Program-made: the position numbers and the translations under genes
The notes under the pieces: model-generated
The model's database searches: none
What the model was told of the DNA's origin: nothing
What the model saw: only the letters and a program-made list of their open reading frames with translations
Assembly (NCBI GenBank): GCA_020630795.1
Contig: JAHDIK010000001.1
Location: forward strand, 184,888 to 248,887
Direction of reading: 5' to 3'
DNA from: Colwellia sp.
GTDB taxonomy: Bacteria > Pseudomonadota > Gammaproteobacteria > Enterobacterales > Alteromonadaceae
Length of the DNA: 64,000 nucleotides
In this document: piece by piece, positions 8,353-19,692 of the stretch
Layout of the letters: every line of letters starts with the position of its first letter
Numbering within the stretch: the first letter of the stretch is position 1

Positions 8353-9288
8353 ATGAAAGTTGCTGTTTTAGGCGCTGCTGGCGGAATTGGCCAAGCATTA
8401 TCTTTATTGTTAAAAACTCAATTACCTGCTGGTTCTGAATTATCATTATACGACGTTGCACCGGTAGTTCCTGGTGTTGCAGTTGATCTTAGCCATATCC
8501 CTACAGCTGTTAAAGTTGAAGGTTTTGGTGCTGATGATTTAGCAGCTGCATTAACAGGTGCTGACATTGTAATTATTCCTGCAGGCATGCCACGTAAGCC
8601 AGGTATGGACCGTGCTGATCTATTCGCAGTAAACGCGGGTATTATCAAAACTCTAGCTGAAGGTATTGTTGCTAATTGTCCTAAAGCATTAGTAGGTGTT
8701 ATTACTAACCCTGTTAACGGAACGGTTCCAATTGTTGCTGAAGTATTCAAAAAAGCGGGTACTTACGATGCTAACCGTGTATTTGGTGTTACTACGTTAG
8801 ATGTTATTCGTTCAGAAGCATTTATCGCTGAGCTAAAAGGTTTAGATGTATCAGAAGTTAAGATCCCAGTAATTGGTGGTCACTCAGGTACTACGATCCT
8901 TCCATTACTTTCACAAGTTGAAGGTGTAACTTTCTCAGATGAAGAAGTTGCTGCGTTAACGCCACGCATTCAAAATGCAGGTACTGAAGTTGTTAATGCT
9001 AAAGCGGGCGGCGGTTCTGCTACATTATCAATGGGTGCAGCAGCTGCACGTTTTTGTTTATCTTTAGTTAAAGGTTTACAAGGCGAAAGTGTTGTAGATT
9101 ACGCATACGTTGCTGTTGAAAATGGCGATGCTGAGTACTTTGCTCACCCAGTACGTTTAGGTAAAAATGGTGTTGAAGAAGTTTTATCTTACGGTGAACT
9201 AAGTGCATTTGAGCAAAAAGCTAAAGAAGATATGTTAGCTACGTTAAACAAAGACATTAAAGAAGGTGTTGATTTTATCAACGGTTAA
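8353..9288 (+). CDS. mdh: Malate dehydrogenase
   Basis: This 311-residue NAD-dependent enzyme interconverts malate and oxaloacetate in the TCA cycle. The N-terminal [20 protein letters not shown] is the nucleotide-binding fold with GxxGGxG. Substrate arginines are visible in [13 protein letters not shown], and the active-site His is in [12 protein letters not shown]. Length and sequence match gammaproteobacterial Mdh of the mitochondrial type. The start is ATG with GGAG 8 bases upstream. It is monocistronic with a strong bidirectional terminator. Confidence 0.97.
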   Translation: MKVAVLGAAGGIGQALSLLLKTQLPAGSELSLYDVAPVVPGVAVDLSHIPTAVKVEGFGADDLAAALTGADIVIIPAGMPRKPGMDRADLFAVNAGIIKTLAEGIVANCPKALVGVITNPVNGTVPIVAEVFKKAGTYDANRVFGVTTLDVIRSEAFIAELKGLDVSEVKIPVIGGHSGTTILPLLSQVEGVTFSDEEVAALTPRIQNAGTEVVNAKAGGGSATLSMGAAAARFCLSLVKGLQGESVVDYAYVAVENGDAEYFAHPVRLGKNGVEEVLSYGELSAFEQKAKEDMLATLNKDIKEGVDFING

Positions 9289-9309
9289 TTCGTATTAACT
9301 TAGTCCTGC

Positions 9310-9338
9310 AAAAAAGCCGCTAATTTAGCGGCTTTTTT
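9310..9338. terminator. Bidirectional terminator between mdh and ispB
   Basis: An AAGCCGCTAA / TTAGCGGCTT stem is flanked by A-rich and T-rich runs on both sides, so it can end mdh on the plus strand and ispB on the minus strand. Confidence 0.9.
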
Positions 9339-9387
9339 ATGTTTTTATAAAGAGTTTTTTGCTGATGTAAAGATTACTTTTACTTAT

Positions 9388-10359
9388 TTAAGCACTTCTG
9401 TTTGCTGCAATGTGCGCTAACGCTATAAGTGCGTCTTTATATTCAGAACTCGGGATGATGCTCAAAGCATTTATAGCTTTGTCAGCTTCTTCTTCAGCTT
9501 TCGTTTGAGTATATGCTAACGAACCAGTGTCTTGCATTGCTTGTAAGATCGGGGTTAAGTTGTCCATGCCATTACCATGCTCTATCGCGTCACGTATTAG
9601 CTGCTTCTGAGTATCGTTACCATGCTCCATAGCATATAAAAGTGGCAATGTTGGCTTACCTTCTGATAGATCATCACCTACATTTTTACCCATTTCTTTG
9701 GCGTCAGCAGTATAGTCCATAATGTCGTCAACTAACTGGAATGCTGTACCCAAATGCTTACCGTATTCCTGCATGGCTTTTTCAATGTTTTCAGGTTGAC
9801 CAGAGATAACTGCCGATAGACGAGTTGCCGCTTCAAACAGTTTTGCCGTTTTACAATAAATAACTTCTAAGTAGCTTTCTTCAGTGGTATCAGGATCATT
9901 ACAATTCATGAGCTGTAACACTTCACCTTCGGCAACAATATTTGTAGCATCAGATAAAATATCCATTACTTTCATATTGTTCAGCTTGGTCATCATTTGA
10001 AATGAACGTGTATAAAGAAAGTCACCTACTAAAACACTAGCACTGTTACCAAAAAGAGCATTTGCTGTTTCTCTACCTCTGCGCATATTAGATTCATCAA
10101 CAACATCATCATGTAATAAGGTAGCAGTATGAATAAACTCAATGATCGCAGCGATCGCAATATGATCCTTGTTGTTATACGCAAGAGCTTTGGCCGCAAG
10201 CACCGTTAGCATAGGTCGCATACGTTTGCCGCCGCCATTAACAATATATATGCCTAGCTGATTTATTAAGGCAACGTCTGATTGGAGTTGAGAGTAGATA
10301 AGAGCATTAACAGAAGACAAGTCGTCTTGGGAAAGCTGTTGTATTTTTTGTAAATCCAT
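9388..10359 (-). CDS. ispB: Octaprenyl diphosphate synthase
   Basis: This 323-residue trans-polyprenyl synthase has both Asp-rich Mg-binding motifs, DDVVD at 84-88 and DDIMD at 211-215, and the GGGKRMRP segment at 42-49. It elongates farnesyl diphosphate with isopentenyl diphosphate to make the ubiquinone/menaquinone side chain. Divergent placement from rplU-rpmA-obgE is the conserved gammaproteobacterial arrangement and supports IspB over IspA or GGPP synthase. Chain length itself cannot be read from the sequence. Confidence 0.95.
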   Translation of the reverse strand: MDLQKIQQLSQDDLSSVNALIYSQLQSDVALINQLGIYIVNGGGKRMRPMLTVLAAKALAYNNKDHIAIAAIIEFIHTATLLHDDVVDESNMRRGRETANALFGNSASVLVGDFLYTRSFQMMTKLNNMKVMDILSDATNIVAEGEVLQLMNCNDPDTTEESYLEVIYCKTAKLFEAATRLSAVISGQPENIEKAMQEYGKHLGTAFQLVDDIMDYTADAKEMGKNVGDDLSEGKPTLPLLYAMEHGNDTQKQLIRDAIEHGNGMDNLTPILQAMQDTGSLAYTQTKAEEEADKAINALSIIPSSEYKDALIALAHIAANRSA

Positions 10360-10504
10360 AAATTAAAGAAGGTAGCCTTGAATTTGCGTTACTATATTAT
10401 GCTAGATATGCCTTGAGTTTACACGATATTTCCCTTTAAAGTAGCTATCTAAAAGTGAAGTTTTCATACATTTGTAAAATAATAGAAAATGATCACTTTT
10501 ATAC

Positions 10505-10533
10505 TTGCTCTAAGTTATTTCTTCGCGTAGAAT
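10505..10533 (+). promoter_or_regulatory. Sigma-70 promoter of rplU-rpmA
   Basis: TTGCTC (-35), a 17-base spacer and TAGAAT (-10) lie about 60 bases before the rplU start. The fit to consensus and spacing are good. Confidence 0.65.
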
Positions 10534-10595
10534 TCGCGCCCTATATTTTTAAAAATTAAGCGTCATACAATATGATGGCGCAGTACGGAGTAGCT

Positions 10596-10907
10596 ATGTA
10601 CGCGGTATTCCAAAGCGGTGGTAAACAGCATCGTGTAACTGAAGGTCAAACCCTTCGTCTAGAAAAACTTGAACTTGAAGTTGGTTCTTCAGTTGAATTT
10701 GATAACGTTTTAATGATCGCTGACGGCGAAGCTATCAATGTAGGTGCACCTTACATTTCTGGCGGTAAAGTTGTAGCGGAAGTTGTGTCTCAAGGTCGCG
10801 CTGATAAAGTTAAGATTGTTAAATTTAAACGTCGTAAGCATTCACGTAAGCAAGCGGGCCACCGTCAATGGTTCACTGAAGTGAAAATTACTGGTATTAA
10901 CGGCTAA
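10596..10907 (+). CDS. rplU: 50S ribosomal protein L21
   Basis: This 103-residue protein matches L21 from [14 protein letters not shown] to VKITGING, with the basic [17 protein letters not shown] segment that contacts 23S rRNA. I chose ATG 10596 because it gives the exact length of E. coli L21 and has GGAG 5 bases upstream; an in-frame ATG at 10572 would add eight residues absent from the family. rpmA follows after 15 bases. Confidence 0.97.
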   Translation: MYAVFQSGGKQHRVTEGQTLRLEKLELEVGSSVEFDNVLMIADGEAINVGAPYISGGKVVAEVVSQGRADKVKIVKFKRRKHSRKQAGHRQWFTEVKITGING

Positions 10908-10922
10908 TAGGAGCACTATAAC

Positions 10923-11180
10923 ATGGCACATAAAAAGGCTGCAGGTAGTACACGTAACGGTCGCGATTCAGAAGCGAAACGCCTAGGTGTAAAACGTTTC
11001 GGTGGTGAATCAATTTTGGCTGGTAACATTATTGTTCGTCAGCGTGGTACTAAATTCCACCCAGGTACTAACATGGGTATTGGTAAAGACCACACATTAT
11101 TTGCTTTAACTGACGGTAAAGTTCAGTTTGAAGTTAAAGGTCCTAAGAACCGCAAATTTGTAAGTATTGTTGCTGAATAA
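10923..11180 (+). CDS. rpmA: 50S ribosomal protein L27
   Basis: This 85-residue protein starts [20 protein letters not shown], the flexible N-terminal tail that reaches toward the peptidyl transferase centre, followed by GVKRFGGE and the [10 protein letters not shown] motif. It is co-transcribed with rplU (15-base gap, AGGAG upstream). A strong terminator separates it from obgE, although the two are often coupled. Confidence 0.97.
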   Translation: MAHKKAAGSTRNGRDSEAKRLGVKRFGGESILAGNIIVRQRGTKFHPGTNMGIGKDHTLFALTDGKVQFEVKGPKNRKFVSIVAE

Positions 11181-11210
11181 TTTTATTTATTAACAATCTG
11201 AATTGTTCTA

Positions 11211-11238
11211 AAAACCCGCGCTTTGCGGGTTTTTTTTT
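11211..11238 (+). terminator. Terminator after rpmA
   Basis: A CCCGC / GCGGG stem with a 5-base loop is flanked by A4 and nine T. Confidence 0.9.
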
Positions 11239-11335
11239 GGGGAACAATATGGTAAGTCAATAAAATAGCTTATAATACCAATGACTGTATTTGGTATAGT
11301 ACTTAAGAAATATTTAAGCATGATTGGAGTGCTGA

Positions 11336-12502
<1,167 letters not shown>

Positions 12503-12521
12503 ATCCAAGTGTAGTTTTATA

Positions 12522-12555
12522 TAAAGGTGCTAAGTAGTAATACTGGCACCTTTTT
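12522..12555 (+). terminator. Terminator after obgE
   Basis: AAGGTGC / GCACCTT arms enclose a 15-base loop that can itself pair (AGTA/TACT), followed by five T. Confidence 0.75.
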
Positions 12556-12596
12556 CGTATGTACATTTTAACTATTAAAATATAAAGAAGATTATT

Positions 12597-13085
12597 ATGA
12601 CAATACTTTCAATGATTGTTGCAACTGCTAACAATAGGGTTATTGGTAAAGATAACGATATGCCGTGGCATTTACCCGCTGATTTGAGTTATTTTAAAAA
12701 AGTAACGTTGGGTAAGCCTGTCATCATGGGAAGAAAAACATTTGAATCAATTGGGCGTCCATTACCTGGTAGACGTAACATTGTTATTTCACGTGACGCT
12801 TCCTACTCTGCAGAAGGAATAGACACAGTAACGAGTGTTGAACAGGCTTTGGCAATGGTTAATGATGTAGAAGAGATTATGGTTATTGGTGGAGGCGCTA
12901 TCTATAACCATTGTTTGCAAGCGGCCACACGTTTATATATTACGCACATTGATGCTGATATTGACGGAGATACTCAATTTCCAAATTATGATATGGAAGA
13001 GTGGGTTAAAGTATCATCTGAAAAGCGCAAAGCCGACGATAAAAATATGTATGATTTAGATTTTTGCGTTTACGAGAGAAAATAA
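12597..13085 (+). CDS. folA: Dihydrofolate reductase
   Basis: This 162-residue chromosomal-type DHFR reduces dihydrofolate to tetrahydrofolate with NADPH. The start MTILSMIVATANNRVIGKDNDMPWHLPADL is split here only by family landmarks: the Met20-loop DNDMPWHLP with the catalytic acidic position Asp in PADLSYFKK, the NADPH-binding GRKTFESIGRPLPGR, and the GGGAIY segment. It is monocistronic, between obgE and a chemoreceptor gene, with a shared bidirectional terminator. Confidence 0.96.
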   Translation: MTILSMIVATANNRVIGKDNDMPWHLPADLSYFKKVTLGKPVIMGRKTFESIGRPLPGRRNIVISRDASYSAEGIDTVTSVEQALAMVNDVEEIMVIGGGAIYNHCLQAATRLYITHIDADIDGDTQFPNYDMEEWVKVSSEKRKADDKNMYDLDFCVYERK

Positions 13086-13120
13086 TACAATGATATTTTC
13101 TGACCTTAATTTTAGACATA

Positions 13121-13146
13121 AAAAAACCGCATTGCTGCGGTTTTTT
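13121..13146. terminator. Bidirectional terminator between folA and the chemoreceptor gene
   Basis: ACCGCA / TGCGGT with TTGC loop is flanked by A-rich and T-rich runs. It lies between convergent genes and can serve both. Confidence 0.9.
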
Positions 13147-13164
13147 CTTGGCTACTATATAGCG

Positions 13165-15183
13165 CTACAGCTTAAACTCTTGAACTGACTGCTGTAGTTC
13201 TTCAGCTAACTTAGCAACTTCAGTACTCGACTCAGCTGTTTGTTTAGAGCCCGCAGTTGTTTGTTCCGCAATAGCTACAATAGACTCTAAGTTAGTACTA
13301 ATTTCATGTGCAACCGTACTTTGTTCACCTGCTGCTGTAGCAATTTGGCTAGACCGATCGTATGCCTCATGTACTGCATGAGTAATTGTTTCTAGTGCTT
13401 TATCAGCTTCTTCACTTTGCTCTACACAATTTGCTGCTTGTTTTTTACCTGTATCCATCACAGATACCGCTTTGCCTGCACCAGTTTGTAGTGCAGTGAT
13501 CATGGTTTGAATTTCTTGGGTAGACTCTTGCGTTCTACTTGCAAGTGTACGAACCTCATCAGCAACAACCGCAAAACCACGGCCTTGTTCTCCGGCACGA
13601 GCCGCTTCGATAGCAGCGTTTAAAGCAAGTAAGTTAGTTTGGTCAGCGATGCCTCTAATAACATCTAAAATGCCACCAATTGACGCACTGTCTTGTTGTA
13701 ATTGGTTAATAACTTGTGAAGCATCTTCTACTTCGTTAGCTAACATTTCAATTGTGCTACGGTTGCGTTCCGAAATAACTTTAACGCGTTCAGCTTCATC
13801 ATCAGCTTGTTTAATTTCACCTAACGCGTCGTTAGCGCTTGCAAGTACACTTTGAGAGGTACTACTCATTTCAGTGGTTGCAGATGCAGCTTGTTCAACT
13901 TGAGCTCGTTGTTCTTCAATAGCTGTTGTACCTTGAGCTGTTACCGCTGAGGTTTGTTCTGCGGCTGTGGCCAATTGAGTCGAACGGCTTACAATACCTT
14001 GAATAAGGTTACGCAAGCTATCAATTAACAGGTTGCAGTTTTTCGAAAGTTGAGCAAATTCATCGTGACCAGATTCATCTAACTTCTTAGATAAGTCTCC
14101 TGATGCGACAACATTCAACATTTCATTTACGCGGCTAAGTGGGCGTGTAATGCTTTTTAACGTTACCCAACCGATCCCAATAGCGGCAATAACTGAAATA
14201 GCCATAATTAACATTGTATTGCGTGTTCCACCACTTACCGCATCTTCGACATTCTGTCCTGCTTTTATAGTGGTTTCATTTGCCATAGCGACCTGTTTAT
14301 CAAGTATTTCATTGGCTTTTACAATGTCGTGGTCTGCCGCTGTTAAGCTGTTAGTTGCTTGTTCAATAGCACTCAATTGTGCTTGTTTATTGTTAAATAT
14401 ACTGTCTGAACCAGATATGTAGTTTTGTACCTCTGAAAAAGAGCTTGATAAGTCTTCAGCAATGCTGTTCAAGCCGTTGCTGTTGAGTTCGCTAATAACA
14501 TCGTTAATTGACGATTCCACTTCAGTCGTGTTGTTTTTAATTTCGCCTGCAACTAAGTCTACAGAAACTAAATCGCTTAAATCGCGATACTCAAAAGCTG
14601 AACTTACAATGGCATTAAGTAATGTTTCTATTCGTTCGCTTAAGCTTACTGCACGTTGTAATTTTGTATCGGCCAAGTCGTGATCGGCTAAATCTAATAA
14701 TAAAGTAACAGAGTCGTCGGCTTTTTCTTCTAAATTGTCTACTTTGTCAGAGAGTGCCGTTTTTTGTTCTATCGATATTTTTCGATTTTCATACACGCCA
14801 GTCGCATCAGAAATTAGTGTTGCGTATAGCTCATCAACTTTTGCTAAGTTACCTGAAAGTGCAGGCTTAGATTTTACAATGGCTTTAAGTGACTTGAGTT
14901 CAGCCGAGAATTCAGTTTGAGCTGACTCAAACTTCGCAAGCTCTTCAGCTAACGGAGTCAATTCGGCTTTGTAATATCCCTTTAACGTTAAACCACCAAT
15001 TTGAGATAATTGATTAGCAAGCTTATTACTACTTTTTAGCGTAGGTATCGCAACTTTATTTTGGTCGGTGGTTGAAGATTGAATGGTACTGAGGTTACTT
15101 AACGATATGAGACTTGTAGCTAATAAGAAAATTAAAATAACGGTAAAGCCACCAATTATTTTCTTTGCGACGGTTAATTTCAT
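13165..15183 (-). CDS. Methyl-accepting chemotaxis protein
   Basis: This inner-membrane chemoreceptor has an N-terminal membrane helix (about 8-30), a long, mostly helical periplasmic sensor (about 30-320) without a recognisable Cache or PAS signature, a second helix ([14 protein letters not shown]), a HAMP domain starting [16 protein letters not shown], and the conserved signalling hairpin tip [19 protein letters not shown]. It lacks a C-terminal CheR-docking pentapeptide. I chose ATG 15183 (672 residues) because GGTGA lies just upstream; a GTG nine bases earlier is the alternative. The ligand is unknown. There are no che genes beside it. Confidence 0.92.
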   Translation of the reverse strand: MKLTVAKKIIGGFTVILIFLLATSLISLSNLSTIQSSTTDQNKVAIPTLKSSNKLANQLSQIGGLTLKGYYKAELTPLAEELAKFESAQTEFSAELKSLKAIVKSKPALSGNLAKVDELYATLISDATGVYENRKISIEQKTALSDKVDNLEEKADDSVTLLLDLADHDLADTKLQRAVSLSERIETLLNAIVSSAFEYRDLSDLVSVDLVAGEIKNNTTEVESSINDVISELNSNGLNSIAEDLSSSFSEVQNYISGSDSIFNNKQAQLSAIEQATNSLTAADHDIVKANEILDKQVAMANETTIKAGQNVEDAVSGGTRNTMLIMAISVIAAIGIGWVTLKSITRPLSRVNEMLNVVASGDLSKKLDESGHDEFAQLSKNCNLLIDSLRNLIQGIVSRSTQLATAAEQTSAVTAQGTTAIEEQRAQVEQAASATTEMSSTSQSVLASANDALGEIKQADDEAERVKVISERNRSTIEMLANEVEDASQVINQLQQDSASIGGILDVIRGIADQTNLLALNAAIEAARAGEQGRGFAVVADEVRTLASRTQESTQEIQTMITALQTGAGKAVSVMDTGKKQAANCVEQSEEADKALETITHAVHEAYDRSSQIATAAGEQSTVAHEISTNLESIVAIAEQTTAGSKQTAESSTEVAKLAEELQQSVQEFKL

Positions 15184-15371
15184 ATATATCACCAGTTGGA
15201 TGTTGAGGTTATATGCAACAAATTATTATTATTCTAGCTTATCGGCGTAAACTTAATTAGCTTTAATTCATTCACCGAGTCATCCTGTAATCGGCTTCAT
15301 CGCTAGTTAAACGTTAACTCTACCTTATTGATTATAAGATGTGAAATAAGTTTTTAAAATTGAATGGAATT

Positions 15372-16184
15372 TTAGTGAGAAAGGGATTGTTGAGTAAAAA
15401 CCTGTTTATCTTCCCACCGGAGCAGTGTTAAATGATTGCCCCAAACACAACCGGTATCTAATGCATAAACCTTCTTATTCGAGCTGACTCCCATTAATGC
15501 AGCCCAATGGCCAAATACCCAGTAGTTGTCTGTTAACTGGTTAGATAGCTCAAACCAAGGTTTTAGTGAGCTGGGAGCGCTTTTAGGTGATTCTTTACAT
15601 TGAAACTCTAAGTCACCATTTAAATGGCAAAATCTCATTCGCGTAAGTGCATTGATACTATAACGAAACTTTTCTTCGTTTGATTGAGCCATATTCCAAT
15701 TGTTAGGAAGTTCACCGTACATGCGTGCAAGCCATTTTTTACGGTCTTTAGATGTGAGCTTTTGATGAATATTTTTAGCTTGTTTTATGGCGTCTTTAAT
15801 TGTCCATTGAGGAGCTAAACCAGCATGACTCATATAGACATTTTCGTTTGGTAGCTTTTGCAGTAAAGGCTGTTTTGCAATCCAGTCCATAATCGCAGAT
15901 ACGTTAGGAGAATTGAGTAAGTCGTCTAATTGATCTTTAGACTTAACTTTTTTAATGCCTTCATAAGTCGCTAATAAATGGAGGTCATGATTGCCTAGTA
16001 CTACTTTTACTGATTCACCAAGTGACATTAAATACTCTATAGTTTGTAACGATTTGCTGCCGCGTGCAACCATGTCTCCAGCAACCCATAAACAATCAGT
16101 GCTTTTATCGAAAGAAGCTTTTTCGAGTAAAAGAATCAACTCATCAAAGCACCCTTGAATGTCGCCTATAAAGTAGTTTGCCAT
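15372..16184 (-). CDS. apaH: Bis(5'-nucleosyl)-tetraphosphatase, symmetrical
   Basis: This 270-residue metallophosphatase splits Ap4A into two ADP. Metal-binding motifs are visible at the start: GDIQGCFDEL, then GDMVARGSKS and GNHDLHLLA. It is the last gene of the lptD-surA-pdxA-rsmA-apaG-apaH operon, 2 bases after apaG, an order conserved in gammaproteobacteria. Confidence 0.95.
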   Translation of the reverse strand: MANYFIGDIQGCFDELILLLEKASFDKSTDCLWVAGDMVARGSKSLQTIEYLMSLGESVKVVLGNHDLHLLATYEGIKKVKSKDQLDDLLNSPNVSAIMDWIAKQPLLQKLPNENVYMSHAGLAPQWTIKDAIKQAKNIHQKLTSKDRKKWLARMYGELPNNWNMAQSNEEKFRYSINALTRMRFCHLNGDLEFQCKESPKSAPSSLKPWFELSNQLTDNYWVFGHWAALMGVSSNKKVYALDTGCVWGNHLTLLRWEDKQVFTQQSLSH

Positions 16185-16186
16185 GC

Positions 16187-16576
16187 TTAGTGAACAATAT
16201 TTGGCTTGGCCAGTTGAAATACGGGAATGTCGATAATGCTGGTTTCTTTTTCGTCAGTAATGACTTGATAATAACCTTGCATGGTTCCAAATGGTGTTTG
16301 AAAGAAGCTCCCACTTGTATACGTGTAGCTGTCTCCCGGTAATATGTGTGGTTGTTTACCAACAACGCCTTCACCTTCAACAGTAGACGTGTCGCCGTTT
16401 GCGTCAGTTATCAACCAATAGCGACTAAGCACTTGAAACGGAGCGTCAGTATTGTTGGTTATGGTAATCGTGTAGCTAAATACAAATCTCGAGTCATTTT
16501 CATCCGATTGTTCGGGTAAGTACTGACTTACTACACTAATTGTTTCTTTTTTTTCTACGATTTCTGATTCTGACAT
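16187..16576 (-). CDS. apaG: ApaG domain protein
   Basis: This 129-residue protein is a single fibronectin-like ApaG domain, with SRYWLITDANGDTSTVEGEG and TSGSFFQTPFGTMQGYYQ as the conserved core. Its biochemical role is unsettled; the family is linked with ApaH and with divalent-cation phenotypes. It sits between rsmA and apaH with 3- and 2-base gaps, so translation is probably coupled. Confidence 0.93.
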   Translation of the reverse strand: MSESEIVEKKETISVVSQYLPEQSDENDSRFVFSYTITITNNTDAPFQVLSRYWLITDANGDTSTVEGEGVVGKQPHILPGDSYTYTSGSFFQTPFGTMQGYYQVITDEKETSIIDIPVFQLAKPNIVH

Positions 16577-16579
16577 GGT

Positions 16580-17395
16580 TTATTTAGATTCTATTGGATT
16601 GTCTGACACATAGTTCGCCAATGTAATAAAGTCATCAACACTAAGGTTTTCAGGTCTTAGTGATGCGTCTATCCCTAATTCTTGTAGACCATCGAGAGGG
16701 ATCAGCTTTTTAAAACTGTTACGAATAGTTTTTCTTCGTTGATTAAATGCAGTTAAACAAACCGTGTTTAAAACTTTTAAATCTTTTACAGGGTTTTTAA
16801 TCGTTTCATGTGGGATAAGCCTAACAATTGCCGAGTCGACTTTTGGGGCAGGGGTAAAGTGCTCAGGACCAATTTCCATTACAGGTATAACCTGACACTG
16901 ATATTGGGTCATGATAGATAGTCGACCAAAAGATTTACTGTTTTCGCCAGATGCCATACGTTCAACTACTTCTTTTTGAAGCATAAAGTGCATATCTTTC
17001 ACTTTGTCTTTAAACGTTAATAAGTGAAAGATTAATGGTGTTGATATGTTATACGGCAAGTTACCAAAAATACGAAGTGGCTTGTCGTCAGTAATTAATG
17101 ACGAAAAATCAAATTTAAGCGCATCTTCTTCATAAATAGTAAGTTTAGGTGCTAAAAAAGGGTGATGACGTAAGCGGTGGGCAAGATCTCTATCTAATTC
17201 TACTACCGATAAATGACCTGCACGCTCTATTACGGGCTCAGTTAATGCGCCAAGACCAGGTCCTATTTCAACAAGGTTGTCGGTTGGCTCTGGATTAATG
17301 GCATCAACAATACTTTCAATAACCATTTCATTGTTAAGAAAGTTTTGGCCAAATCGTTTTTTTGCCTGATGGCCTAAATGTGTTTTTGAATTCAT
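16580..17395 (-). CDS. rsmA: 16S rRNA dimethyladenosine transferase (KsgA/RsmA)
   Basis: This 271-residue enzyme dimethylates two adjacent adenines near the 3' end of 16S rRNA during 30S maturation. Evidence: KKRFGQNFL at the N-terminus, SAM motif [13 protein letters not shown], and the catalytic NLPYNIS. The start overlaps the pdxA stop by one base, which indicates translational coupling. Confidence 0.96.
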   Translation of the reverse strand: MNSKTHLGHQAKKRFGQNFLNNEMVIESIVDAINPEPTDNLVEIGPGLGALTEPVIERAGHLSVVELDRDLAHRLRHHPFLAPKLTIYEEDALKFDFSSLITDDKPLRIFGNLPYNISTPLIFHLLTFKDKVKDMHFMLQKEVVERMASGENSKSFGRLSIMTQYQCQVIPVMEIGPEHFTPAPKVDSAIVRLIPHETIKNPVKDLKVLNTVCLTAFNQRRKTIRNSFKKLIPLDGLQELGIDASLRPENLSVDDFITLANYVSDNPIESK

Positions 17396-18375
17396 TATTG
17401 GTTATTCGCTAAGTCGATGGCGGTTTTGAGTGCTTCAATCATACTACCTGTATCTGCTTTATTTTTTCCCGCAAGATCGGTAGCTGTGCCATGATCAACT
17501 GAAGTGCGAATAAACGGTAACCCTAAAGTAATATTAACTGCTGAGCCAAATCCTTTGTATTTGAGAACGGGTAAACCTTGGTCGTGATACATACTTAAAA
17601 TAGCATCAGCTTCTTTTAAATACTTTTCTTGGAAAATAGTGTCGGCAGGTAAAGGTCCTATGGCGTTGATGCCTTCGGCTCTAAGAATATCGAGTGTAGG
17701 GTTCATTACCTCTATTTCTTCTGTGCCTAAATGTCCGCCTTCACCCGCATGAGGGTTAATACCACAGACGTAAATTGTTGGATTTTCAATACCGAATTTA
17801 TTCACTAAATCTTGGTGTAATATTTTAGTTACGTGTGTAAGGCGTTCGCTAGTAATAGCTTTTGACACGTATGCAAGCGGTATATGCGTAGTAACAAGTG
17901 CAACACGTAAACCTTCAGTAGCTAACATCATCACAACGTCAGGGCAGTTCGCTTGATGTGCAAAATATTCGGTGTGGCCACTAAATGCGATACCACCTTG
18001 ATTGATTAAACCTTTGTGTACAGGCCCAGTGACAACTGCGTCAAATTCACCAATCATGTTCTTTTCACAGGCAACGCGCAATGTTTCAACAACATAAGCA
18101 CCATTAGCAGGGTTTAGTGTACCTGTTACACAAGGTTCTGCTAATTCAACAGGAAGTACTGTTAAATGGCCTTTTTGATGAACTTTCGCTGGTTTATTAG
18201 CGCTATATTCAACAAGCGCTAACGGAAGACCTAACTCCTTAGCTCTTTGTTCTAAAAGCTCTGGAGAGGCAACGACTACTAATTCAACTGGCCATTCCTT
18301 TTGTGCTATAGCAATAGCTAAGTCTGGCCCTATACCAGCAGGTTCACCTGGAGTTATCGCAATGCGATTAACCAT
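17395..18375 (-). CDS. pdxA: 4-hydroxythreonine-4-phosphate dehydrogenase
   Basis: This 326-residue NAD-dependent enzyme of pyridoxal phosphate synthesis shows [14 protein letters not shown] at the start, substrate/metal residues in SGHTEYFA and [11 protein letters not shown], and [15 protein letters not shown] near the C-terminus. It shares one-base stop/start overlaps with both surA and rsmA. Confidence 0.96.
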   Translation of the reverse strand: MVNRIAITPGEPAGIGPDLAIAIAQKEWPVELVVVASPELLEQRAKELGLPLALVEYSANKPAKVHQKGHLTVLPVELAEPCVTGTLNPANGAYVVETLRVACEKNMIGEFDAVVTGPVHKGLINQGGIAFSGHTEYFAHQANCPDVVMMLATEGLRVALVTTHIPLAYVSKAITSERLTHVTKILHQDLVNKFGIENPTIYVCGINPHAGEGGHLGTEEIEVMNPTLDILRAEGINAIGPLPADTIFQEKYLKEADAILSMYHDQGLPVLKYKGFGSAVNITLGLPFIRTSVDHGTATDLAGKNKADTGSMIEALKTAIDLANNQ

Positions 18376-19676
18376 TATTTATCACCTTGTTCAATAACTT
18401 CGATGTAAGCCTCGTCACGTGTTTCTTTCATCCAGCGAGCGCTTTCCATACCAAATTTTCTATTATAGAGCATATTGTGAGCTTTTCGGGTGTTCATTTG
18501 TTCAGTTGCATCTTGAATTCTTCTACCGGTAAGTTGTGTAATATGCCAACCAAATGATGAACGAAAAGGCTTACTATATTCATCAACCTTAAGTGCCGCT
18601 AGTGCGTCAGAGAATGCAGGGTCATATGAGCTTGGGTCAGCCCAACCTAGATCACCGCCTCGCGAAGACGTAGGGCCATCTGAGTGTTCTTTAGCAAGTT
18701 CGGCAAAATCTGCTTTACCTGCTTTTAAGTCGTCTAAAAAGCCTTGAAGGGTTGATTCTGCTTTCGCTTCACTCATGATTACAGAAGGTTCAATAAGAAT
18801 ATGTCGGGCTTTAACTTCTTCAACTTCAACAACTTCACGACCACGAATATCTAGTATTTTGATAATACTAAACCCTAAGCCTGTGCGAATAGGGCCAACA
18901 ATTGCATCTTTACTTTTTCCATCAACTAACTCAGAGAAAAGGGTAGGCATTTCGTTAATACCTTTCCATCCCATGTCACCGCCGTCTAATGCGGTTGAAT
19001 CGCCTGATGACGCAATAGCAAGCTTGGTAAAGTCACTTCCGTTATTTAGTAATTCTATAACTTTATCGGCGCGTGATTTCTCTGCCTTAATTTGCTCTTG
19101 GGTAGGATCGGCTGGAAATGCGATTAAGATATGGCCTAAACGGTACTCGACGTTATTATTAGTTTGTTCTTTCATAACGTTTATTAAATTGGCTATTTCT
19201 TGAGGTGATACGTAAATGCGTCTGCCTACTCCTGCTCTCTTTACCTCACCGGAAATAATTTCGTTTCTAACATTTTCACGGTAAGCTTCATAATTCATTG
19301 AACTATTAACAATTCCTTCACGAAACTGCTCAAGCGTTAAGTTATTTTCTTTTGCCATATTGGTTAGCGTTTGATCAAGTTGTGCATCGCTAATTTGCAC
19401 ACCCATACGCTCACCTAATTGAAGAATAAGTTCGGTATTGATAAGTTTATCTAATACTTGTGTGCGTAAGGCTTTGTCTGAAGGTAAACTTTGATTATTT
19501 TGAGCTGCTTGCAATTTAATTGTGTCGATTAGGGTTGATACTTCAGAGTTAAGTACAACACCCTTGTTAACTATAGCTGCTACGCTATCGAGTTTTATTT
19601 CTTTTGCCTGAATAGGTGTAAGTGCGCTAATAAAGCTACTTGCCACTACTGTTAGTGCTATTAATGTATTTTTCAT
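18375..19676 (-). CDS. surA: Periplasmic chaperone and PPIase SurA
   Basis: This 433-residue periplasmic chaperone for outer-membrane beta-barrel proteins has a signal peptide (1-24), an N-terminal helical chaperone domain ([18 protein letters not shown] onward), and two parvulin domains, around 175-275 ([11 protein letters not shown]) and 285-385 ([10 protein letters not shown]). Placement 16 bases after lptD, one of its main clients, is the conserved arrangement. Confidence 0.95.
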   Translation of the reverse strand: MKNTLIALTVVASSFISALTPIQAKEIKLDSVAAIVNKGVVLNSEVSTLIDTIKLQAAQNNQSLPSDKALRTQVLDKLINTELILQLGERMGVQISDAQLDQTLTNMAKENNLTLEQFREGIVNSSMNYEAYRENVRNEIISGEVKRAGVGRRIYVSPQEIANLINVMKEQTNNNVEYRLGHILIAFPADPTQEQIKAEKSRADKVIELLNNGSDFTKLAIASSGDSTALDGGDMGWKGINEMPTLFSELVDGKSKDAIVGPIRTGLGFSIIKILDIRGREVVEVEEVKARHILIEPSVIMSEAKAESTLQGFLDDLKAGKADFAELAKEHSDGPTSSRGGDLGWADPSSYDPAFSDALAALKVDEYSKPFRSSFGWHITQLTGRRIQDATEQMNTRKAHNMLYNRKFGMESARWMKETRDEAYIEVIEQGDK

Positions 19677-19692
19677 ATACCGTTAAATTCTT

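Noticed and set aside
15305..15319. AGTTAA-ACG-TTAACT inverted repeat between the chemoreceptor gene and apaH
   Set aside because: Short and AT-rich, with no matching second copy or clear promoter context.
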